64,000 nt of DNA from Symbiodinium natans (lineage: Eukaryota > Sar > Dinophyceae > Suessiales > Symbiodiniaceae): NCBI GenBank assembly GCA_905221605.1, contig CAJNDS010000252.1:1-64000 (forward strand). Direction: 5' to 3'. The stretch's first letter is position 1, and every line of letters begins with the position of its first letter. Under the pieces are notes generated by a model. It was not told the origin of the DNA and ran no database searches. It saw only the letters and a program-made list of their open reading frames with translations. Below are positions 54,761 through 64,000 of the stretch, piece after piece. The translations under genes and the position numbers were made by a program.

Positions 54761-54889
54761 CGTCTGCAAGGATGACAAGACCTTGCTTGCAATGCACGTT
54801 ACATGAGTACAAGTAGGAGGGTAAGGAGGAAGCCGAGGGAGTGGGATCGTCAAGATTAAAAGAAGTAAGATACATAGTGCATATTTCGT

Positions 54890-55220
54890 GTAACCATTTA
54901 GATGAGGAAGGGTGTAGGGTTTTAGGGCATAAGCGTAGGGCTTTCTTGCCAAAGGCCCCATCGTCGTAACTGTCGGCACTCCTTGGAATGCCTTCGTCGA
55001 AGGCTCAAAAGTGACGACAGTTACGAGGATGGCGAGCCTCAGCCCCACCTAAACCTCAAGCCGTAAAGGCAAGACCCTACTAGCCTGAGCACTGAACCGC
55101 AAAACCGTGGAAGCCGCATATCTTAAAGTAACGCCTAAGTCGTGATCTTCAAAAACCCCAAGCCGGAAGCCCTAGTCGCCTAGACCGTGAGATACACACC
55201 TTAACCCTAACTAAACCCAA
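54890..55220. repeat. Degenerate CCCTAAA/TTTAGGG-like patch
   Basis: GTGTAGGGTTTTAGGGC at 54911-54927 and TTAACCCTAACTAAACCC at 55201-55218 flank a stretch rich in CCTAA-like pieces. These resemble interstitial telomere-like motifs; the array is too decayed to call a true telomeric repeat. Confidence 0.35.
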
Positions 55221-55821
55221 GAAAACGGGCGCGGTGCACAGCCGATGATGGATTCGTAACTGCTGTTTACCTGGCATGAGGCCGCGATCATTCTGTGTGA
55301 CGGGGAGCGCCCCCCCGCACGTGACCAGGGCTCTCCCAGAAGAGGAGAGGTGCAGAAGAACGTAGAGCATCTACGATGAGATAATGCGCCCCAGTCTAGA
55401 CCCCAAAAAGCGTTGAGGCCACTCATTGCCTGGCATGTGCCATTAAATCATTATCGTGTGACTTTGTGTGCTGGCGCAAGCGCGTTGGCATTGCTCTCCC
55501 CGCAGCGCCCACCCTCGGTTCCCAGCTGAGATGTGAGTTGGGCTATGTTGGGCTGTATCAAATCTTCACCCAACCTGGTCCTCCTGAGCACACTACAGTA
55601 ATGACAGGGCCAGACATCCTTGTCCAGACATCAGCCAAGCATCTCCAGTTTGCGTGGAACATAGAAATAGCACTCCTCCTCGCCCCTCCCTCAATCGCCG
55701 TGCGCGAGCGCGGACTCCCGGTTGATCGAACCAGGTGTGTGCAGCTCCCTGTCTTCCTCATATTGGAAACTTCATTTTCAGAAGTCATCGGGGGTAGAAT
55801 CGGTACTGCAGCATCGCCCAG

Positions 55822-57436
55822 GTCATGGTGAAAGGGCAGCGGTGGAAAGTTCTGGAGAGGGATGGCGTCATGGCAAGAGAAGGTCCCGAGGACAGCCAGT
55901 CAGCTTGCATGGATTTGCAATGCACCGTTTGTGTTTGTTTTCACATGCCTGATATCTTGAAAGAGCCTGCAGGAGTACTGCCGCAAGCTTCCTGAAGTCC
56001 TTCCTGCAGGGGCCGTCGGCAGCTCGGTCCATGGATGGCTCGTCAGTGCTTGTCATCCCCTCCACACATGAGGTCGTAGAAGAGCAGGAGTTGAAGGGCA
56101 ATCGGCTGCGCTTCGTACGGCTTTCTGGCCGAGGGCCATACACCGGATGGGTGCCTTGGAGCGGAATTCGTCGGACCTCCATAGTTGACACTGTGCGCCA
56201 ATGTGCGCCACTGTGCGCCACTGCACGCGCCCCGTTCAGGTAGATGTCAGGGAGGACAACACCGAGCTTCTGACACGAGTGGAGAAGAAGGCGGGTGCGG
56301 CTGGGGCTGCCCCAGTGCAGGCAGAAGATGACTTGGATGGAACATCCAAGAGGAAGAAGGGCAGCGAGAAGTGGAGAGCGCCACCGGTCGAGCCGGTTGC
56401 GCCTGCGCCAGTCAACTCTTCCTACCCACGCCCTGGGCGCTTCTGGAAGGTCGTTGGGGCTCCGAAGGATGGCCTGACAGTATGGCAGGGGGTCTCTGAA
56501 TCGTCCCCGATCCTGCCGGGGACCTTGCCGCAGGGTGCGGTGGTGGAAGAGGTGCAGGTGGTAGGAAATCGCTTGAGCTTCACGGACTTCTCCATGAGGG
56601 GCCCACCGAGTGGCTGGGTGAACATCCGTGAGAGCGGTCGGGACATGATCGTGGTGGACATGGAGGGTCTGTCGACTCTGAACATCGCTGAGGCTTTGAA
56701 GGAGAGTGCAGGCTTGACCTTCCCGCAAATGCCACAGCCGGTGCAGGCCACGCGTGAGTCTCGTGAGGAGGCGCCCCTGTCCGGCTGGGCGAAGCTGTCA
56801 GAGATGTATCAGAAGCCATTGGAGAAGCAGAGGATGGACTTAGCTGCTGCAGCAGCGGAGACGGACTCAGCCAAGCGGAGAACGCGCCGGCGCCGGCAAA
56901 CATCGGTGAAAGAGATCCCACCTTTGGAGGAGCTGGCTCATGCCTCGGAGGAGATGCTGGTGGACATGCTTGGCTTTCCGGAGGAGGAGGCGAAGCATTT
57001 CGCCATGATGAACGAGGAGAGCAAAAACCGGGTGATCACGGAGTGCCGGGCTTTGATCGACATGTCGCCTTTGGAGCGGCAGATGGCCTTCGAGAAACTG
57101 CGGAAGGCCTGGCCGCGCGGCCCCTTCCCAAGCTTTGCCAAGCCCACGGAAAACCTTCCCAGCGTCAACACCAACCTGCTCCCTCCTGGCACATGTTTCC
57201 CCATCAAGCGCCCGCCCAAGACCTCGAGCGCGCCCTCCAATCTGGTGTCCGCTTTGGATGGGAAGCCCGGGACCTTCTTCGCCGCCGAGCCCTACACCAA
57301 CACTGCGGAACAGAAGCAGGCGCTGCAGGCCCTTGCCCAGAAGGTGGCTGCGCTCCCGGCGCAGGAGGTGGCCGCAGAGCCCTCCGTGGCTGCCGAGAGG
57401 CCGAAACCGACAGAGAAAGCAAATGAAGCAACATGA
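55822..57436 (+). CDS. Unknown protein with two SH3-like modules
   Basis: Three exons were joined by phase: about 55822-55882, 56023-56192 and 56240-57436, with GT-AG introns 55883-56022 (140 bases) and 56193-56239 (47 bases). Two copies of one module are visible. Copy 1 is GQRWKVLERDGVMAREA...EEQELKGNRLRF...GRGPYTGWV. Copy 2 is GRFWKVVGAPKDGLTVWQG...EEVQVVGNRLSF...MRGPPSGWV. The pattern (W/F-K-V, GNRL-x-F, RGP-x2-GWV) suggests a small beta-barrel like SH3. The rest is charged: a Lys/Arg-rich stretch (AKRRTRRRRQ) and a C-terminal part with EEMLVDMLGFPEEEAKHF. No transmembrane segment is seen. More exons may lie upstream. The stop is TGA at 57434-57436. Function unknown. Confidence 0.6.
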
Positions 57437-57660
57437 GGTTCTAAATGGATCTAAGTGGTTCTAGCCCACTCCCCAATGCTCGCCTTGTGCCTGGGTGCTA
57501 GGATGGACTTCTGTCGCCTGCCAGCGACAAAAGTCGATTCTGCCACTTGGATGGCAGTGCGAAAGTCATGCAAGGGTCAGCGGGTACCCTGGGTACCCTG
57601 TCTTCAAGTTCAAAAGTCCGGAGCCGACATGAATGTCCCCACATCAGGAAAAGCTTGCGC
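57437..57660. other. Intergenic
   Basis: Short GGTTCTA and GGGTACCCTG duplications; no gene seen. Confidence 0.3.
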
Positions 57661-57668
57661 AGAATGTG

Positions 57669-58230
57669 ATGGCAAAGACAAAGCTGAGCGGTGCCGATGT
57701 GGCCCTGTACTTGGCCGAGGAAGCGTGTGACAATCATGCTGGTCACATCCATAGGCCGAAATGTGTACGCATGTACATATTCATACAAAAAGGTATGAGT
57801 ATATGCACATAACATGTATATGAAGATGCCCGTATGCATATGTTCGATACGTTAGCGTGCAGGAGATGAGGAAGCGACCGCTGGTGATGGATGCTGGCCC
57901 AGGACCTAAGCTCAAGGCTGCTGGCCTCTCCGAGGACCCCGGAGACATGGGCGTCAAATGTATTCGTGTCCGTGTTTTGTAGCTGATCGCGGAACAGGCA
58001 GACTTCCGCGGCGAGCGCGCGAAGGCGTTTTTGAGAATCTGAGAGGGTTGGGAAGAGGGTTGCTGAGAGGGTTGGGAAATGTTGAGAAGGAGAGAGAGGG
58101 TGGAATCCGGGTGGAAGGATGCATGGGGCCCCTGGCTAGGTCCTCCGAGACTCTGCTTCTCAGCTGGGCAACGTGGACCTCCTGTCGCTCTCCAAGCCAA
58201 ATTTGGTTCTGGACCTCCAGTATAGTTTCT
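57669..58230 (+). CDS. Exon-like pieces of an unrecognised gene
   Basis: 57669-57746 reads MAKTKLSGADVALYLAEEAC and could be a first exon. 57863-57978, after an AG acceptor, reads EMRKRPLVMDAGPGPKLKAA and continues LSEDPGDMGVKCIRVRV. 58164-58223, after CAG, reads LGNVDLLSLSKPNLVLDLQ. They are collinear and could form one gene. No family recognised. Confidence 0.35.
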
Positions 58231-61038
58231 GAAGCTTTGCTGGGCATGTCACACCTGCTGGCTGGTGCAGGACACCCACAAAGACTACTTGAAAGCTGGA
58301 GCAGATATTTGTTGCGTGGAACTCAGAATTTTGTGTCACCGTTGCGAAATGCTGGATGCAAAAGAGGAGCGTGGTCTGTCGGCCTTTTGGTTCTTCATGC
58401 TGGGTGCAGTGGGCTAAACTGCCTCTCTTCATGCGGGATGGGCTAGAAGGAGTCTACAGCTTTTCCCGCGCAGAGCCAGTTAATCGTCTGATTCTGTTTG
58501 ACCTTGACGTGTCAACATACATCTTGCACAGAAACGTCAACTCTGCACCTCCACCGTTCCGACAATGTGCCATTGACATTGACATGACCTGCTCCCCAAT
58601 GTGCAATAAACGTAACAAGTATCGTCCCATCGACAAACATTCCTTCAAAACCATATGACGGTGTGAATCCTTTCCAGAAGCTTCGTGCGGAGCGTTGTGT
58701 TTGCGAATTGGGGCAAGACCCCCGCTCTTTGCAAGCTGTGCAAAGCTTGCTTCAACCATATGAGTTTTTTCCGAATTCATCGTGCGAACATTGTGCTGCG
58801 TGCGGGCTGCAGGCTGTCACTTTGCTCACTCGCTGCAGGCTGCCAAGAGCTGCAAGCTCAACCCAACAGAAACATGTGCCGATTCCGTTCAGCATTCTGT
58901 GGCCAGACCATCCATGCCTGCACGATAGGAGCGTCCATCTTACCAGTGCATCCGTGTGACCAGGCTATCCATGCTCAAACAATGTACCAGAAGTGAGCTT
59001 GCAAATATAGGCTTATTTTCGTATTGTGATGAGTGAAAGGCAGCACGAATATTATCATAATAAGCCCGTGTGAAAGGTGAACCAGAGATTTGATGAATGC
59101 GGCTCGTTGGAAAGGTTGGTCAGGGTCTTTATAGCGGTTGGGGTCCGAGAGCGGCTTGGAAACAGAGGTTGGGCTCAAGGTGTGATGGGCGAACAAGGCT
59201 GTGAGATGAAAGGAAAGGGCATCTCGCTCCGGTTTTCAAGTAGAACCGCTAGACTTGGACCCAAGTCGCCTTGGGCTTTGGCGGATGTGCTGTGGCAGTT
59301 CTAGGAGGCTAAAGAGGTCCATGAACTGCGTGATGAATGGGAGCCAGGATTGTTGGTACTCAAAGCCCAGGGAGGTACGTCGCTCAGTCTAGTTCATCTG
59401 CGCTTTTGTTCGTCCGTTCTCTCTGCAAAAATCCCCCAAGAAGCAAAAAATTGAAACGCGCGTGCTTACTCACTTCGTTCTGTTCACACATCACGCCCTT
59501 TGAATGTGACTCTTATTCGGCTCCAAAGCAAAATTGTGCAACCTCGGACCACACCGGGGCGGCGCCCTCCCCTAACCACAAGGAAGGTCTGTGTGGAGCG
59601 CTGCCAGAGTTTGGCGTTTACAGGTCGCATTCGGCTGAACGCCATGGTCGTCTCACCAGCCATGCGTCCCACCTGCAATCCCCATGGAGCCTCGGCGAGG
59701 CAGTTTCGGTCTTTGACTTGCGCTGGGACGCATCTCCAATGCAGCACCTCGACTCTGCCAGCACTGGCCATGCCTGCTTCCTGTGCCGTGCAACAGGGAT
59801 GAAATGTGGCACGCCACGGAAAGAAATGACCCTATCTCCTCGACGGTTGCAGCAGTGGTAAACCCATGCCTTACAAAACGTTGACCCCAGACCTTGCCAC
59901 ACGCCAGTCCATCACAGGTGTTTCTGATGACGCTTCGACATCTGCCCGTGCATTTCCCGGATCCATACAGGCCTCTTCAAGGGCGAGGCTGCCTTGCCGA
60001 ACCCTTGCGGCTTCAGCTCAGGCTCAGCCCAGGCCAACTCAGGCCGATTGGATCGCGTCCAGCCACGCGACTTGCAAAGTTCCCTGAAGCCACACAGAGG
60101 CACGCCAGTACTGGAAGCGCCGTTGCCATCAGCTGGATGATCGTTGAGGTGCAATACAGCTTTAGTTTGGAGTCCTCGCTTCCGTGAGCCGGCCGGAGCT
60201 TTACTTCGGACTTTGCTTCTACGTTTTAACGTGCAAACTTTAAATTCAAAGCTTGCTTGCATAGCGGCGTTTTACTGGGAAAACAACCGATATTATCATG
60301 ATTTCCTTTTTGAATCCTAGCGGCGCGGTTCTACGGGGAATCGACACTCCCACCTGCTTTTGTTAGGACTTCGACCTGACGCAGTTGGAAACCACATTCA
60401 GCCTAAGCCAAATGAGGCACTGCTGCACTCACACCCACGCGAACAAGTCGAAGAATTGAGTTTGCATCTGTTGTGCCACGACACGTGTACATAGTAGCGT
60501 GAGACAGTAGATATCGCCGGGCAGTTGCTCCTCCTCTGCCCATCAGCAGCCCCGGACACTGCTCGCACATCTGATCGCACGCTTGCACATGCATGCTTGA
60601 GGGAGCCGGGCCGGCCCAGCGGGGTGTAGTACGCGCTAAGAGGTGTCCATGGCGGGTATCCAGGGGAGGTTTTCATCTTGGTTTAGGTACAAGCGGCCCA
60701 AGGCAGACTGCACGGGGTGTCCCAGGTAGGGTTCCAGGAAAAGTCTTGGAGGGGTTTCGGGGGGCGGTCTTGGGCGGGTCGTTGGCGTGCCTTTTGGTCC
60801 TCCAGGTGGTTTGAGCAGCACCTCGGAGGGGGTGCATCTGGTTGGGGAGGGAGGACAGAAACCAGACCCTGGTGAGCTTGTTCTAAAGGCGAACTGTTGA
60901 TTGATGCAATGTCATGCACATTGCGGTGACCTCCCGCAAGCTTCCGTGGCCACAGTGCAGCGCTCTGCGAGCGAAAGCAAGCTCGCACAGCTGCTATTAG
61001 GTTCTGGATAACTTGGAGGAGTCCGGGTTGAGCTTCAG
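58231..61038. other. Stretch without recognised genes
   Basis: No domain-bearing exon found. The 5' exons of the methionine synthase-like gene (the homocysteine domain normally begins with a DGAMGT-type motif) are expected upstream of 61039 but were not located. They may be missing or in a long intron. Confidence 0.35.
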
Positions 61039-64000
61039 GGCCCCAGAAATCATCCGTTGCCGAGGCACGAACACCTTGAATGCAAATGCCCTGGCTGTGG
61101 ACTTAGCTGGCTTTGCTTCCGCGTGTGTCTTCGTGTGTGGTTTCTGAAGATCGAAATCGCGAGGCTCAAAGGGACTTCAAGACTTCGAAGTTTGTGACAG
61201 AGATGAACAAGACAGCTGCCATTCTGGCCAAGCGTGCAGCAGCTGCCGCTTACCCTGATGAATCGTCGGAGCTGGCTTCGCACATGCTTTCCTAAAGGGC
61301 ACACTGGACTCCATAGCCCCATGCCCAAACAGGGTTTGGATTTGAGACCTGCTGGGAACCAAGGAGATCACCAAACAGGACCCCAGGAAGCCTCGATTGG
61401 TGGCGGGCCTGATTGGCCCCAACAGCAACCTCCTGCTAGGTGCGCCGGTGGAATATTCATGTGTGCATCCAAGACAGTTCATGGGTTTAGGTTGCATGGG
61501 ACTACGGCTCAGGGTGGATGGCATAGGGTGGAACTGGTTTCGTTTCTTCGTCCAGGTGCCAACCGCACGCGCAGCGTCAGCTTCGACGACTTGGTCGAAG
61601 CCTACAGTGAGCAGATCAAAGGCCATGGCAAGACCTCACTGGTTTTACCAGTTCAGTGCAGTGCAGCAACAGCAGTTGACAGGGTCGCAATATCTTGCGC
61701 CTGAGATCACCCTTGATATCAGGCTTGGCCGAAGGCGGCGTGGACCTCCTGGCGCTGGAAGCGGTCGCGGATGCGGTGAGCGCCAAAGCTGCCATCTATG
61801 CTGCGGGCGACGTCTACCGGCAGCTGAAGCAGCGTGTGCCGCCGATGCTGATCCATGCCGTTGTGGACTCTGCCACGGGGCGCACGCCGGGAGGCCAAGG
61901 CTTGGATGCCTTCTACGTGAGCGTGAAGCACGCCAAGCCTTTGATCGTGGGCCTCGTCGCAAGCGAAAGCAACGAGAAGGTCTTGGGCGCCTATCAGGCC
62001 CTCGGCAAGGTGGCCCAGAGCTTCACGGGGATGAGGCTCGGCTCGGAGGGCCAGGCTCCCAACAGCCTGAGCGCCGACGCGACAAGTGCGACAAAAGGTA
62101 GCCTCCCAAACCTGCTGGGCGTCTCCGGCAGCGGCTTGCCCACCCATGTCAGCGCCTTGGCGCAGCTGCAGCTCTCCGGGGTCCCACGGGCCCTTCCGGA
62201 AGCTGTCAAGGCCATGATGCTGTCGGGGCGTGACGTCCACACTGTCACGGGCTTCAGCCTCGTCGGCCAGCGGGGCAGCACCCGAGCATCAGATGGCTTC
62301 AAGGCTCTGGTGGACGACTACAAGGCAAAGAAAGACCCGGCGTGCTTGAGCAAAGCCGTGGACGTTTGTGCCCAGGACGCTGAAAAGGGTGCAGACATCC
62401 TGGACGTTTGTGTGGATGGCATCGCCAACGATGGTAGCAACCGCGGAAGCAAGGCGGTCTTTGGCAAGTTCGTCGAGATGTGCGACACGGACGAGCGAAT
62501 CTCCAAAGCACCCCTGATGCTCTGCTCCTCAGAGTGGAAGTGCCTGCGGGAAGGTCTCTGCAGTGTCCAGGGCCGCAGCATCGTAGCTTGGCTGCGAACC
62601 CAACAGAATCCAACACCGCCCACCAGTCAACCACAGAAAGCCTTCCCCTGTTGCAAAATGTTTAATCATGAGGGTGTGTTTCTCAGTAGGGGGTCCAAGT
62701 GGGCAGTCGGTGGAAGGTCAATGAAACTCATGTCACTGGTGCAATCGCATTGATGTGCCTCCCTCTAAGCTTTTGCTCACCCTATTCTTATGGAGAAGTA
62801 CTGTGACAAAAGTTGTCGGGACCACATGCTGCTTCTTCGAGAAATGGGTGGCGCGCAGATCCAGCCAGATGTCGTTCTGTGAAAGAAGACAACAGTCTGC
62901 CCGGACCTGCGCGGCGCTGATTAGGAGGAGGGGGCAGTTGAGACCAGACAGGTCTCATCAAGCCGCTTCGGGTCAAGATGAGAAAGTTTGCCCTCTGTTC
63001 TATGATTCTGTGCCAGAAAATGGTTTTCGCACATCGTGTTTGGAACATGTTTTCAACGTTTTGGACAAAGCACCCCCGAAAGCAACATGCAAGTGCTTTC
63101 GGTTTTTCGGTACCAACGAGCCCGCTATCGTGCGTGTTACTAGTGTATGGGCGTATCACGTGCTGGCCAGAGCCATTCTGGTAGCACGGACGCACTCATC
63201 CGGTAGGATGTCGAAACCCAAGCGCAAATAACCTTAGTGCGATGAACACGCGTCAGTGCGCATGTGAAGAACAACCACAACAATAAACAAGAGTGCCCAT
63301 CAATGCATAGTTTTGTACTTTCGGGCTCGCGATGCTGAATTCGGAGACGCAAATGTGTGCAGATGCAACTCCGTAAGGTGAACGCCATTTGTTTGATGGT
63401 CGGCGAGGAGGAGTTTCTTCGCATTGCCAAGGATCTTTTGGGCAAAGTTGTGGGGGCATGGGGGCCGATTGGGGGCACGTTTGCGAGCATGTGCTCGGTG
63501 ACTCCTTCACTCCTTGAGAGCGGGGCCCTGACTGCAGGAATGCCTAAAGCATGGTGCGGCCGTGGTCGTCATGGCCATTAGCGAAGAGGGCCGCTGCGTT
63601 ACGTCCAAGGTGCCTTTCTCTGCCTTTCTTGCCCGGGTAAGATGTAGTTGAGGTTTGTTCGCACGAGTTGACCCTTCTGAAATCAGGACAAGGTGGCAGT
63701 TCTTCAGAAGAGCTACCGTCTTCTGCGGCAGAAGTTAGACTTCCCTCCCGAGGAGATCGGGCAGAATGCTGGTTAGAAGTTGGGGTCGGACGGCGAAACC
63801 GTTCCCGGTGTGTGCTCGGCAGGACATCATCCTGGATTGTCACCTGCAGAGCTTGCGACCCGATGAGCATCCAGCTGTTCCGCCCCCGGATCAGCTTCTT
63901 TCCATGATCCTCCAGAGCAGGCGTTCATGAACTGCGCTCCCTTGACGAGGATGTGATCTCGGCCATTGCGGAGGTGCGGCGGACGTGCCCACATGCCAGC
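61039..64000 (+). CDS. Methionine synthase (MetH)-like protein lacking zinc ligands, partial
   Basis: Inferred exons: about 61039-61099, 61164 to about 61246, 61364-61424, 61556-61621, 61723-62582, 63378-63446, 63550-63609, 63687-63752, 63823 onward, and about 63950 past the window end. Similarity runs collinearly along MetH. The homocysteine-methyltransferase barrel shows TNTLNANALA, EMNKTAAILAKRA, PRLVAGLIGPNS, FDDLVEAYSEQIKG, EGGVDLLALEA and HAKPLIVGL. The folate-binding barrel shows GQRGSTRASDGFKALV, GADILDVCVDG, SSEWKCLREGLCSVQGRSIV, NAICLMVGEEEFL, HGAAVVVMAISEEG and LDFPPE-DIILDCH. Genuine enzymes have zinc Cys in GLNCALG and GGCCGT; here these read GLVASES and GVSGSG. Folate-site GERTN and IDSS read GQRGS and LCSS. 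The exons remain open, so this may be a non-catalytic paralogue or an early pseudogene. The C-terminal cobalamin part would lie beyond the window. Confidence 0.78.

Noticed and set aside
62755-63231. 158-aa plus-strand ORF between methionine synthase-like exons
   Set aside because: It falls inside the inferred intron 62583-63377, breaks the MetH alignment and has no family resemblance.

Overview
The window looks like nuclear DNA of a dinoflagellate, most likely a Symbiodiniaceae-type alga. The evidence is indirect but consistent. The recognisable host genes are cut into many short exons whose introns mostly start with GC or GA instead of GT and end AG followed by G. The retroelements are of the kinds that crowd dinoflagellate genomes. 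Plant-type telomere-like TTTAGGG motifs lie inside the sequence, and one relict-like piece of the dinoflagellate spliced leader is visible. No bacterial operon, rRNA, convincing tRNA or CRISPR array was seen.

Layout. 1-5.8 kb: a nearly complete Ty1/Copia-type LTR retrotransposon (5' LTR outside the window) with three ORFs, each in the +1 frame relative to the one before; the first two end in the same 14-base sequence containing GGG-TGA-C. 5.8-10.4 kb: non-coding DNA with a minisatellite. 10.45-12.19 kb, minus strand: an FkbM-like SAM methyltransferase gene. 12.5-16.6 kb: non-coding. 16.62-25.73 kb: a 9.1-kb tyrosine-recombinase retrotransposon on the minus strand with PAT-like split direct repeats. 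Its polyprotein appears to fuse a TET/JBP-like dioxygenase domain, a cytosine-C5-methyltransferase-like domain, reverse transcriptase and RNase H, behind an in-frame UGA after gag. 26.1-27.8 kb, minus: remains of another retroelement (methyltransferase-like piece and a membrane/zinc ORF like ORF3 of the Copia element). 29.1-35.5 kb: a rearranged repeat block (inverted, circularly permuted duplication; 1.6-1.9 kb tandem duplication). 38.6-38.96 kb: minisatellite. 40.0-41.1 kb: duplicated CCCH zinc-finger exons. 44.88-46.50 kb, plus: a complete ten-exon inosine triphosphate pyrophosphatase gene. 47-55 kb: scattered exon-like pieces of unrecognised genes. 55.8-57.4 kb, plus: a gene with two copies of an SH3-like module. 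57.7-58.2 kb: exon-like pieces. 61.04 kb to the window end, plus: a cobalamin-dependent methionine synthase-like gene whose zinc-binding cysteines are lost.

The host genes do not form a pathway and are spaced singly among repeats. The strongest leads are the retrotransposon that combines putative writing and oxidising domains for modified pyrimidines with RT/RNase H, the repeated putative +1 frameshift signal in the Copia element, and the methionine synthase-like protein without zinc ligands. All exon joins were inferred by eye from protein-family similarity and phase; none is backed by transcript data.
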